Part shown: positions 17,231 through 25,182 of the stretch, piece after piece
How positions within the stretch are numbered: the first letter of the stretch is position 1
How the letters are laid out: every line of letters starts with the position of its first letter
NCBI GenBank assembly: GCA_017454625.1
Contig: JAFTCP010000063.1
Coordinates: 1 to 38,669, forward strand
From: Synergistaceae bacterium
GTDB taxonomy: Bacteria; Synergistota; Synergistia; Synergistales; Aminobacteriaceae
Direction: 5' to 3'
DNA: 38,669 bases
The notes under the pieces: model-generated
What the model saw: only the letters and a program-made list of their open reading frames with translations
Databases searched by the model: none
Told to the model about the DNA's origin: nothing
Program-made: the position numbers and the translations under genes

Positions 17231-17258
17231 ATTTTAACATATATTTTACATAATGCAA
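17231..17258 (-). promoter_or_regulatory. Possible promoter of the RiPP operon
   Basis: On the minus strand TTGCAT (17258-17253) and TAAAAT (17236-17231) are 16 nt apart. Transcription would start near 17224, giving a short leader with GAAGGA before ATG 17199. The -35 match is weak, so this is only a candidate. Confidence 0.4.
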
Positions 17259-17292
17259 GCGCAAATTAACAATTTCATGTAAAATTTTTGAG

Positions 17293-17460
17293 GAAGTGTA
17301 TACGCTTCTTCATGTATTGCACAGTGAAGACGCAATCAGCAAGCATTAGTCAAGTCTCGCGCCTCTTCATGAATTGCACAGTCAAGACGCAATCAGCAAG
17401 CATTAATCAAGCCTCGCGCCTCTTCATGTATTGCACCGTAAAGACAAAGCCGACGAGCAT
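17293..17460 (-). repeat. Three tandem copies of the TRAP permease 3' end (57-bp period)
   Basis: Copy 1 (17460-17407) is the true gene end, coding MLVGFVFTVQYMKRREA and stop. Copy 2 (17406-17350) codes LMLADCVLTVQFMKRRET and stop. Copy 3 (17349-17293) codes LMLADCVFTVQYMKKR and runs on. The period is exactly 19 codons, so reading frame and stop position are kept. Copies 2 and 3 are closer to each other than to copy 1. Confidence 0.9.
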
Positions 17461-19461
17461 TAACCCTATCAAGTCGCTCACAAGACCGGGAACTAACATG
17501 CTCAAGCCTCCAGCGCAGATTATCACTCGCAGAGTTATATTCATTGGACTGTAAAGATAACCGTTCAACGCCGCCGCAACCCCGAAAATTCCCAGTAAAG
17601 CTGTAGCGCATATTAAGATTATCTGACAGGCGATTAAAATTTGTGTAAGAATTGGCCCGGCATTAGCAATCTCAATTATCGGCTGGACGTTCTCAAATAA
17701 CATTGCCGGAGTAAACGCGAAAATATACGGAACAATGAAAGCTCCTATCGCAAGTTTCGTAGCGTTAAAAGCCGTCTTCATCGGAGGAGCCTTAGCAATT
17801 GCACTCCCAGCATACGCGGCCAATGCAACCGGAGGCGTAATATCCGCGACAATTCCGAAGTAAAACACGAAGAAGTGAGCGCATAATTTTTCAATCCCGA
17901 TTGCCGGAGCCATCAAGATTGGTGCGCAGGTTGCCGCCATTATGCAATAGTTCGCGGTCGTCGGAACTCCCATTCCAAGAATTATACAGCAAATCATTGT
18001 GAGAATTAATGCGATAAACGCATGACCTCCGGAAACGTTTACAACCATCGTGATTAACTCGCTCGCAAGCCCCGTTGAAGTTATGCATCCAGCTACAAGC
18101 CCGGCCATAGCGCACGCAACAGCTACGGTTATTGTCCCTCGTCCGCCAGCCTCGAGAGCATCAATAATCTTCTTGGGTGTAATTCGCTCGTCGGAGTTGA
18201 ATAGTCCTACGAAGATTGCGAAGCCTATTGCTATTGCCGCCGAGAATTGCATAGTGTAAATGTTCAACGAGACCATTACAACAAGAATTATTAACGGAAG
18301 CAATAAATAAATTTTCGGCAGAAGTGAGATTATTCGCGGGAGCTCCTCTTTGGGAATTCCCTTCAAGCCCAACTTCTTAGCCTCAAGATGAACGGCAATG
18401 TAAATTCCCGTGAAATATAACACTGCCGGCAAAATCGCTTTCAACGCAACCTGAGAATAAGGAATTCCCATGTATTCGGCCATCAAGAACGCAGCAGCTC
18501 CCATTATCGGCGGCATAATCTGTCCTCCTGTTGATGCGGCGGCCTCGACAGCTCCGGCAAATTCAGGCTTGTAACCCGTTCGCTTCATCATCGGAATTGT
18601 TACGCTCCCAGTCGTTACGGTATTCCCAACGCTTGAACCTGAAACCATCCCGCACAAAGCTGATGAAATTACGGCAACTTTCGCGGGGCCTCCTGCTGAT
18701 GCTCCGGCTATGGCGTTCGCTAAGTTGATGAAAAATGTCGATATTCCCGTTCGTTCGAGAAACGCTCCAAAGATTATGAACACGACAATATATTTCGCGC
18801 ATACTTCAATCGGCGTGCTCCTAAGTCCGTCGCCGGTCGAGTAATACAAATCGTAAATAACTTTTCCAAATCTCACAGTTGAAAACGCATAGACCATCAG
18901 CGCACCGACCACACACAAAATCGGAATTCCTACACACCTTCGGCAAAGTTCCATCGTTGAAAGTATCGCGAGGACAGCCATAGCAATCATAATGTGATAG
19001 TTCGGATTTCGCGGGCTTGTTACTCTCAGTGCAAGTTTGATTATGCTCTCAGCGTTGGCCGCAAAATAGAAGAATGGGATTGCTCCGGCCAGCATTATTA
19101 TAACGTCGTAAAATGGAATTGAATTTACTCGCGGTGTCGTGTCAAGCGTCAAAGGAATTGAAAGCGAATCACTCAATCCAGGCTTAATTTCCCCGTGAGC
19201 TTTCCTGATTGGATAATGCAGATAGCCTATGATTAATATCAATCCCAGAAAAATATTTAATCTTATTTCAGGCATCGCCGTACTGAAAAGTGTTACATAA
19301 ATGCAATACACTGAGAATAAGGCCGACACCCAACGAACTATTAAAGCGGGTGTTCCTTCCCAAATTCGCACGTTCGACTCACGGTCATATTTCTTCATTA
19401 CGGCTTCAACGTCTGCTTCAATGTTCTCAATATCTTGATGCGTCAATTTTTCTTCACTCAT
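17407..19461 (-). CDS. TAXI-type TRAP transporter fused 4TM/12TM permease
   Basis: A 684-residue membrane protein in which the small (DctQ-like) and large (DctM-like) permease parts are fused, as is usual in the TAXI subgroup. It works with the extracytoplasmic TAXI receptor encoded just upstream and uses an ion gradient to import carboxylates or amino acids. Many hydrophobic segments are present. Typical DctM tracts include SGSSVGNTVTTGSVTIPMMK, GGQIMPPIMGAAAFLMAEY and GMGVPTTANY. I choose ATG 19461 (MSEEKLTHQD) because AGGAGG is 7 nt upstream; the open frame begins 14 codons earlier. The substrate cannot be told. The 3' end is duplicated downstream. Confidence 0.93.
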   Translation of the reverse strand: MSEEKLTHQDIENIEADVEAVMKKYDRESNVRIWEGTPALIVRWVSALFSVYCIYVTLFSTAMPEIRLNIFLGLILIIGYLHYPIRKAHGEIKPGLSDSLSIPLTLDTTPRVNSIPFYDVIIMLAGAIPFFYFAANAESIIKLALRVTSPRNPNYHIMIAMAVLAILSTMELCRRCVGIPILCVVGALMVYAFSTVRFGKVIYDLYYSTGDGLRSTPIEVCAKYIVVFIIFGAFLERTGISTFFINLANAIAGASAGGPAKVAVISSALCGMVSGSSVGNTVTTGSVTIPMMKRTGYKPEFAGAVEAAASTGGQIMPPIMGAAAFLMAEYMGIPYSQVALKAILPAVLYFTGIYIAVHLEAKKLGLKGIPKEELPRIISLLPKIYLLLPLIILVVMVSLNIYTMQFSAAIAIGFAIFVGLFNSDERITPKKIIDALEAGGRGTITVAVACAMAGLVAGCITSTGLASELITMVVNVSGGHAFIALILTMICCIILGMGVPTTANYCIMAATCAPILMAPAIGIEKLCAHFFVFYFGIVADITPPVALAAYAGSAIAKAPPMKTAFNATKLAIGAFIVPYIFAFTPAMLFENVQPIIEIANAGPILTQILIACQIILICATALLGIFGVAAALNGYLYSPMNITLRVIICAGGLSMLVPGLVSDLIGLMLVGFVFTVQYMKRREA

Positions 19462-19591
19462 TAACATTCCTCCTGACAAAAAAGCGGCCATAGTTTTTAA
19501 CACTACAGCCGCCCTGAAAAATTATCAATGCATGATTTTACAGTGTTAAGGACATATAATTTTCCCGGCAAAAAATATTCCTCCTGCAAAG

Positions 19592-19618
19592 TTCTCGGTA
19601 AAATATTTCATCAGCCGC
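19592..19618 (-). repeat. Degenerate copy of the TAXI receptor 3' end
   Basis: The plus-strand tract TTCTCGGTAAAATATTTCA followed by TCAGCC (from 19592) matches TTCTCAGCAAAATATTTCA followed by CAGCC inside the TAXI gene end (from 19681), with one inserted base. On the minus strand the copy reads MKYFTENF where the gene reads VKYFAEKG. It lies in the gap between receptor and permease genes. Confidence 0.6.
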
Positions 19619-19655
19619 CGTAAAAACTATCAGCCCATGAATATCACAGTAAAAA

Positions 19656-20624
19656 TTATTTACCAAGAACCTTAATTCCCTTCTCAGCAAAATATTTCAC
19701 AGCCCCTTTATGATAAGGAACAGCCGAGTACGAAGCCGCAAACTTCAAATCAAGTTCGCCGCCCTTAGCATGAGCCGCCGTAATCTCTTCGACGTTCTCG
19801 AAAATTCCATAAAGGAAGTTATACACGTCAGCTTCTGCAACATCATCACGAGCGATTACAACCGCACCGACTGCAACCGTCGTAACGTCCTCTTCAGTTC
19901 CGTAAACGCTCTCTTTGATTACATTGACGCTGTAATACGGGGATAACGCGCTGAGCAATAAGACGTGTTCATCATCGAAGCCGACAAGATAAACTTTTCG
20001 TGTTGCCGCAAGTGAAGTTACGGCCGTTGTGGGGGCACCTGCAACGATGAATGCCGCATCAATTTTTCCATCTTGAAGAGCTTCTACGCTGTCGCCGAAT
20101 GACTGATAAGTCGGCTTAATGTCCTTGTCGATGTCAAGCCCGTAAACGTTCAGAACGTCAACAGCATTAAAATACACGCCTGAACCCGCCGCACCAACTG
20201 AGACGTTTTTACCTTTGAGGTCCTCGACTGTCTTAATTTCCGGATTAAGCGTTACAATCTGGACTTGTTCCATGTAAAGATTTGCGACCGTCGAGAAATT
20301 ATCAATCTTGTCGTCGAATAAACGAGTTCCCCTGTAAGCGTAAGCCCCAACGTCGGACTGAACAAATCCAATCTGAGCGTCGCCGTCGTCCATCGCTTCA
20401 ATGTTAGCTTTTGAGCCGCCAGATGTAATCGCCGTTACTGTCGTTGAAGTTTTCTCGCCGACTTTTCCCGCAAGTACTCCGCCGAAACCGTAATACGTTC
20501 CCTGAGCTCCGCCGGTTGTGAAGATTAATTTTGTCCCGCCAGGCATTCCGCCCTTATCGTCAGCAAATGCACAGCATGTTAACGTCATGGCAAGAACTAA
20601 AGCGAGTGAAATAACTTTCTTCAT
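19656..20624 (-). CDS. TAXI family TRAP transporter solute-binding protein
   Basis: A 322-residue extracytoplasmic receptor that captures solute for the adjacent TRAP permease. A signal peptide is clear: MKKVISLALVLAMTLTCCAFA, with a break after residue 20 or so at the A-D junction. The mature protein starts with the TAXI hallmark LIFTTGGAQGTYYGFGGVLA, followed by TAITSGGSKANIEAMDDGDAQIGFVQSD, both strongly conserved in this family. The Cys pair near residues 17-18 might allow a lipoprotein reading, but the classical cleavage is as likely. ATG 20624 is preceded by GGGAGGG. It is transcribed with the permease; the 195-bp gap between them holds a partial copy of this gene's own 3' end. Confidence 0.95.
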   Translation of the reverse strand: MKKVISLALVLAMTLTCCAFADDKGGMPGGTKLIFTTGGAQGTYYGFGGVLAGKVGEKTSTTVTAITSGGSKANIEAMDDGDAQIGFVQSDVGAYAYRGTRLFDDKIDNFSTVANLYMEQVQIVTLNPEIKTVEDLKGKNVSVGAAGSGVYFNAVDVLNVYGLDIDKDIKPTYQSFGDSVEALQDGKIDAAFIVAGAPTTAVTSLAATRKVYLVGFDDEHVLLLSALSPYYSVNVIKESVYGTEEDVTTVAVGAVVIARDDVAEADVYNFLYGIFENVEEITAAHAKGGELDLKFAASYSAVPYHKGAVKYFAEKGIKVLGK

Positions 20625-20766
20625 GAGTAAAACCCTCCCGTTAAATTTTTAATAAGTGCGAATATTTTATCATGATAATTAAGTGTTTTCGTCATGATTA
20701 AGTCTCTATGAAAATTTCTCACAATTGACATCATAATAGTAAACTTCATGTGTTTATCAAGTCTCT

Positions 20767-23004
20767 TCACGCATTAGCCTCATTATTCGCCTCGTCTTGA
20801 TTAACGATATGAATAACCCTTTGAGGATAAGGAATGTCAATCCCTTCACGCTTAAACACTGCCGCAATATGGTGTCTCATGTCGCTTGAAACTTTTATTC
20901 CCGCAGTCTTTCTAAGTTCGATCCAGTAATAAATCTCGAACTCTAAGCCGTCATCGCCAAAATTCTTGAAGATTACGGAAGGAGCAGGATTTTTCAAGAC
21001 TCCGGAATGTTCACTGACAATATCAAGCAAAATTTTTTCAACTTCGCGGCTGTCGGAGTCATATGATACGCTGACTTTCAGAACTTCGCGCTTTCGTAAG
21101 TCTGACTTTGTCCAGTTTGTTACGCTGTTCTCAAGAAAATATCTATTCGGCAAAACTACGTCGAAGCCGTCCCAAGTTTTTATTGTCGTTGAACGTGAGC
21201 CGATGTCCTCAACAACTCCTTGAACTCCCGCAACGTCGACAATGTCATTAACTTTGAACGGACGCGAGAAAATTACGATGAAGCCGCTGATTAAGTTATT
21301 GAAGATGTTCTGCATTCCGAAGCCGAGACCGACCGCAATCGCACCGCCCATGAAAGCAAACGCAGTCAACGGAATTTTCACGATGTTTAACGCGATTAAA
21401 GCGAACGCTACCCATAAGATATAGAACGTTATTCGTTGAACAGCATTCGCCGCCGTAACACTCGCTTTGAACCTGTTAATCATTCGGCGTTTAATCCAAT
21501 GGCTGCCCCAAGAACTCAAGAAGAAACTTGACAGGAAAACGAGAATTGCAACCGTCAACTTCCAAACCGTAACGGAATATCCTTCACCTTGCCAAAGTTC
21601 CGTATTCAAAAAAGCTACAACCGTCTCTTTGCTGAATGAGCTTACTTTTTCGGCCAATCTCAAAGCTCCGAGATTATCATTAGCTTCATTGTTCAATCTC
21701 TGCTCTAAAAATATCGCGTTGGGAATTAGTGATTCGTAGCGATTAAAGATGTCCGATATTGTTTTGCGCTGATTGTCGGCGGCCTGAGTTATGCTCTGCT
21801 GAATTGTTGATGAAATTCCTTCTGTGTTGGCTTTGGCTTGTGTCGTCTCAATCTGCTTCAGAATTTCGCTTTCCATCGTTCGAACGCCTTCAAGCTGTCT
21901 TTGCAATTCCTGAATGCGAGTTTGTGAGTCGTCGCGTAATTTCCAGATTTCCTCACCCGAAGCCTGATCATGGAAGAGTTTATACCTATTACGCCAAATT
22001 TCTTGAGCTTCCCGGTTTAAAGCAATCTCATCATCGATCAACGAAACCATATGCTCCCAGTAATTTACTCTCGCACTTCGTGCCATGAAAGTAGCTGATG
22101 CCGCCGTGAGAATATTTACATCGGCTGAGCCTAAAGTTGTTCGGGATCTCATCAATGAGGCATTCGCAGAGTCAAGAGATTTACGGGTATTATTCATCTC
22201 TTCGGTGAGTTCGTTTAATCTCGTCTGGATTTTATCAAGATTTGCATCAAGAACTTCTTGCGGGAATGTTAATTTTTCCTGCATGTCAGTAAGTCTTCGC
22301 CGTAATCTCTGAATAGCCGTAACATTCGCGTCAAAAGCTCGTTTTTGTGCCCGGACTTGAAGACGTGAAAGAGCAACGTTCATTCTCGCACTCTCAAGCT
22401 CAAGCACGTTTGTTCTCGGAAGTTCTAAAGCCTCGCCGCCCTCCTGAGCCTCTTTCAACTTTTTCTGGAGATTGGCCGCCTCCGCTAAATCTAAACGTAA
22501 CTTGCTAATTCGGGATTGCAAATAGAAAACTTGAACGTCAAGCCCTCGTGAAACTTTAGAAATTTCCTGACGTAATGCATCGCTAGTATTAATATCAGGT
22601 GAAGCGACATTGCCGAGCGATGAAATATCAAGTGAAACTGTAGCTTGAGTTGTTCCCGAAGCGTTGACTAAAGCACTGTACGCCGCATAAGCAACGCTCA
22701 ACTCCGATAAAACTCGCGTATGAATTTCCCTTTGCTCAGGAGTATATCCCCAAGCTGACATGTCATCAGAACTTTTTGCCGTAAGTTCAGTAAGCTCATT
22801 AATTCGTTGTCTCACATCGGAACTTGTGAGTTTCATATCAGCTAATTCATTTTCTATTGATGTCCTGAGTTTTCCGATATCCGAGCTTATCTCGTTTTGT
22901 ATGCGTGTAACGTAATCCGTAGCCAGCTCCTGAGTTTCTGCGCTGAAAGATAATGCCGGAATTAATAGGAGTAAAAATATTGTGTACAAAAATTTCTTGA
23001 ACAA
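20767..23004 (-). CDS. Large MscS-family mechanosensitive channel with extracytoplasmic coiled-coil region
   Basis: A 745-residue protein. An N-terminal signal sequence (about 1-21, ending SFSAE) is followed by a long, charged helical region with coiled-coil character (about 25-430), then transmembrane segments near 475-497, 515-540 and 545-580. The pore helix and beta domain match MscS: FMGGAIAVGLGFGMQNIFNNLISGF, then RPFKVNDIVDVAGVQGVVEDIGSRSTTI. This build resembles MscK/MscM-type channels, which release solutes under membrane tension, but is shorter. The TTG start at 23004 has GGGAGGT 9 nt upstream. It is divergent from the flavoprotein reductase, with about 145 bp between the starts. Confidence 0.9.
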   Translation of the reverse strand: MFKKFLYTIFLLLLIPALSFSAETQELATDYVTRIQNEISSDIGKLRTSIENELADMKLTSSDVRQRINELTELTAKSSDDMSAWGYTPEQREIHTRVLSELSVAYAAYSALVNASGTTQATVSLDISSLGNVASPDINTSDALRQEISKVSRGLDVQVFYLQSRISKLRLDLAEAANLQKKLKEAQEGGEALELPRTNVLELESARMNVALSRLQVRAQKRAFDANVTAIQRLRRRLTDMQEKLTFPQEVLDANLDKIQTRLNELTEEMNNTRKSLDSANASLMRSRTTLGSADVNILTAASATFMARSARVNYWEHMVSLIDDEIALNREAQEIWRNRYKLFHDQASGEEIWKLRDDSQTRIQELQRQLEGVRTMESEILKQIETTQAKANTEGISSTIQQSITQAADNQRKTISDIFNRYESLIPNAIFLEQRLNNEANDNLGALRLAEKVSSFSKETVVAFLNTELWQGEGYSVTVWKLTVAILVFLSSFFLSSWGSHWIKRRMINRFKASVTAANAVQRITFYILWVAFALIALNIVKIPLTAFAFMGGAIAVGLGFGMQNIFNNLISGFIVIFSRPFKVNDIVDVAGVQGVVEDIGSRSTTIKTWDGFDVVLPNRYFLENSVTNWTKSDLRKREVLKVSVSYDSDSREVEKILLDIVSEHSGVLKNPAPSVIFKNFGDDGLEFEIYYWIELRKTAGIKVSSDMRHHIAAVFKREGIDIPYPQRVIHIVNQDEANNEANA

Positions 23005-23150
23005 GTTAAATGACCTCCCTTAAAATTTGTCGAGAAAATATAACACGTTATATTTTGATGACGATGAAAAATTTTTCTTGTGATTATAACGCTGATTATG
23101 TTATATACTTATTAATTCCATATAAAAATTTTGAGGAGGAATATTTTGCT

Positions 23151-25022
23151 ATGAAGAAACGTATATTTATTCTCGTCTCCATCATCGCAATCGCCCTTAT
23201 CGTATCGTTCACTCCAAAAGAGAGCGCGCCTGTTACGGGTTCAGCAACAGCTGACGGCTTCGGAGGGAAGGACGCAATCACAGTAACGGTTTCAGTTCGG
23301 GACAACAAGATTATTGCTGTTGACGCTCAAGGTCCGAAAGAGACTGTCGGGATTGGTTCGGTTGCGCTTGAGAAACTTCCGGCACAAATGGTCGAGACTA
23401 ATAACATTCAGCTTGACGCGATAACCGGTGCAACTTACAGCTCAAACGGAGTATTGCAGGGAGTAGAAGCCGCGTTGAAAGCCGCAGGACTTAACCCCGA
23501 AGATTTCAAGAAGGCTCAAGTTGTGAAAGCAGCTGAAGAGAAAACGATTGATACTGACATTGTTATAGTCGGCGCGGGCGGTGCCGGAATGGTCGCGGCT
23601 ATTGTTGCGGCGGATGCTGGGAAAAATGTCGTTCTCGTTGAAAAACAGGCGATTGTCGGGGGAAACTCAGCACGTGCAACCGGAGGAATGAACGCTACAC
23701 ATACTCCGGAGCAGGACAAGAACGAGTTCACTGAAAACGCCGGAGTTGAGAAAACGCTGAAAGCCGCTGAAAATTTCGCGGACAACGAAATAATCTCAAA
23801 ATTGGCCGAGACCGTAAAATCTCAATGGGAAGCGTACAAAACAGACCCCAAAGGCTATTTTGATTCGGTTGAACTCATGCAGTTGGATTCACTTATCGGC
23901 GGGCACGGAATTAACAACGCTGAACTCGTGAAAACTTTTGCTGAGAACGCGGCAGGAGCTATTGAATGGCTCAAGACAATTAACATTGATTTAACCTCAG
24001 TAGGCCAATTCGGCGGAGCTTCGGTTAAGCGTATTCACAGGCCGTTAAACGAGGATAAAAAAGTTGTCTCCGTTGGAGCTTACATGATACCGAGACTTGA
24101 AGCGGCATGCACAGCACGCAAGAATATCACGATATTAATTCAGACGACAGCGCAGAAAATTTTGACGGATGAAAATAAAAACGTCTCAGGAATTTTCGCG
24201 GTAAACTCTGACGGCGACAAGCTCACGATTAATGCAAAGGCTGTAATTCTCGCGGCTGGAGGCTTCGGAGCAAATTTGAAGATGGTAGCTTTGCTCAAAC
24301 CTGAACTTGACGGCTTCATGACTACGAACGCACCGGGAATTGACGGCGAAGGTATCGTTATGGCTCAGGAACTCGGCGCTGCTGTGGTTGACATGAAACA
24401 AATTCAAATTCATCCGACTGTTCAGGCTGATACTTCGGCTTTAATCACGGAAGGTTTACGCGGCGACGGAGCAATCCTCGTGAATAAAGAGGGAAAACGT
24501 TTCATCGATGAGACAAGCACGCGCGACGTTGTGAGTGCGGCTGAGATTGCACAAACAGGCTCATTCTCATGGCTTGTTGTTGACCAGAAAATGGCGGATG
24601 CTTCAAGCGTAATTAAAGGCTACATTTCACGCGGCTATACTCTTGAAGGCAATACTTACGAAGAACTCGCAAGGGTTATTGATGTTCCTGCTGACGAGTT
24701 CACAAAGACTATGAACGCCTGGAACAAATACGTAGTTGAACGAAACGATAAAGATTTTGGACGCACTAGCTTCGCAAAGCCTCTTGATTCGCCTCCTTTC
24801 TATGCAATCAAAGTTACGGCAGGCATTCATCACACGATGGGCGGCTTGAAGATTGACAAGGATGCTCACGTTCTCAGGGGCGACGGCTCAATAATTCCGG
24901 GACTTTTCGCTGCGGGAGAAATCACGGGAGGAGTTCACGGAGGAAACAGACTCGGCGGAAACGCTGTAGCCGACTTCGTAATCTTCGGAAGGATTGCAGG
25001 ACAGAACGCCGCTAAATTCTAA
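23151..25022 (+). CDS. FMN-binding and FAD-binding fumarate-reductase-like flavoprotein, membrane-anchored or exported
   Basis: A 623-residue protein. The N-terminus (MKKRIFILVSIIAIALIVSF) is a signal or anchor segment. Next comes an FMN-binding domain (about 37-112) with DAITGATYSS (89-98), the site where ApbE usually attaches FMN through Thr95. The rest is a flavocytochrome-c-type FAD reductase: IVIVGAGGAGMVAA (137-150), GGNSARATGGMNA, EGLRGDGAILVNKEGKRF, and IHHTMGGLKID. No CxxCH heme motif is present, so electrons must come through FMN. Such enzymes reduce fumarate, urocanate, acrylate-type or similar substrates extracytoplasmically; which one is unknown. ATG 23151 is chosen over the longer open frame because GAGGAGGA lies 10 nt upstream. 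A divergent copy of the gene end follows the stop. Confidence 0.9.
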   Translation: MKKRIFILVSIIAIALIVSFTPKESAPVTGSATADGFGGKDAITVTVSVRDNKIIAVDAQGPKETVGIGSVALEKLPAQMVETNNIQLDAITGATYSSNGVLQGVEAALKAAGLNPEDFKKAQVVKAAEEKTIDTDIVIVGAGGAGMVAAIVAADAGKNVVLVEKQAIVGGNSARATGGMNATHTPEQDKNEFTENAGVEKTLKAAENFADNEIISKLAETVKSQWEAYKTDPKGYFDSVELMQLDSLIGGHGINNAELVKTFAENAAGAIEWLKTINIDLTSVGQFGGASVKRIHRPLNEDKKVVSVGAYMIPRLEAACTARKNITILIQTTAQKILTDENKNVSGIFAVNSDGDKLTINAKAVILAAGGFGANLKMVALLKPELDGFMTTNAPGIDGEGIVMAQELGAAVVDMKQIQIHPTVQADTSALITEGLRGDGAILVNKEGKRFIDETSTRDVVSAAEIAQTGSFSWLVVDQKMADASSVIKGYISRGYTLEGNTYEELARVIDVPADEFTKTMNAWNKYVVERNDKDFGRTSFAKPLDSPPFYAIKVTAGIHHTMGGLKIDKDAHVLRGDGSIIPGLFAAGEITGGVHGGNRLGGNAVADFVIFGRIAGQNAAKF

Positions 25023-25037
25023 ACTGAGAATAATTTT

Positions 25038-25104
25038 GCCGGAAATCTTGTATCTGACTTAGTAATTTTTGTGAAGATTGCAGGACAAAACGCCGCAAAA
25101 AATT
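25038..25104 (+). repeat. Degenerate tandem copy of the preceding gene's 3' end (84-bp period)
   Basis: From 25038 the sequence reads AGNLVSDLVIFVKIAGQNAA in frame. The true gene end from 24954 reads GGNAVADFVIFGRIAGQNAA. The offset is 84 bp (28 codons). The copy lies after the stop codon, has no start of its own, and runs straight into a terminator. Confidence 0.85.
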
Positions 25105-25114
25105 TATTCATTGG

Positions 25115-25145
25115 CCGGAGCTTCGTAATGGAGCTTCGGTTTTTT
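25115..25145 (+). terminator. Rho-independent terminator of the flavoprotein reductase gene
   Basis: CCGGAGCTTC (25115-25124) and GGAGCTTCGG (25130-25139) form a 10-bp stem with G-T wobbles and a 5-nt loop, followed by six T. TATAAT at 25148-25153 just after it may be the -10 element of the next gene; no convincing -35 was found. Confidence 0.85.
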
Positions 25146-25182
25146 GTTATAATCATCACAAAAACTCAAGGGGGATAAAATT

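Noticed and set aside
17293-17460. CRISPR-like array
   Set aside because: The repeats are contiguous with no unique spacers and match the coding end of the neighbouring gene.
17288-17554. Plus-strand frame with a repeated peptide (CTVKTQSAS) that looks like a repeat protein
   Set aside because: The repeats are the antisense of the duplicated TRAP permease gene end, and the frame runs into the permease coding region.
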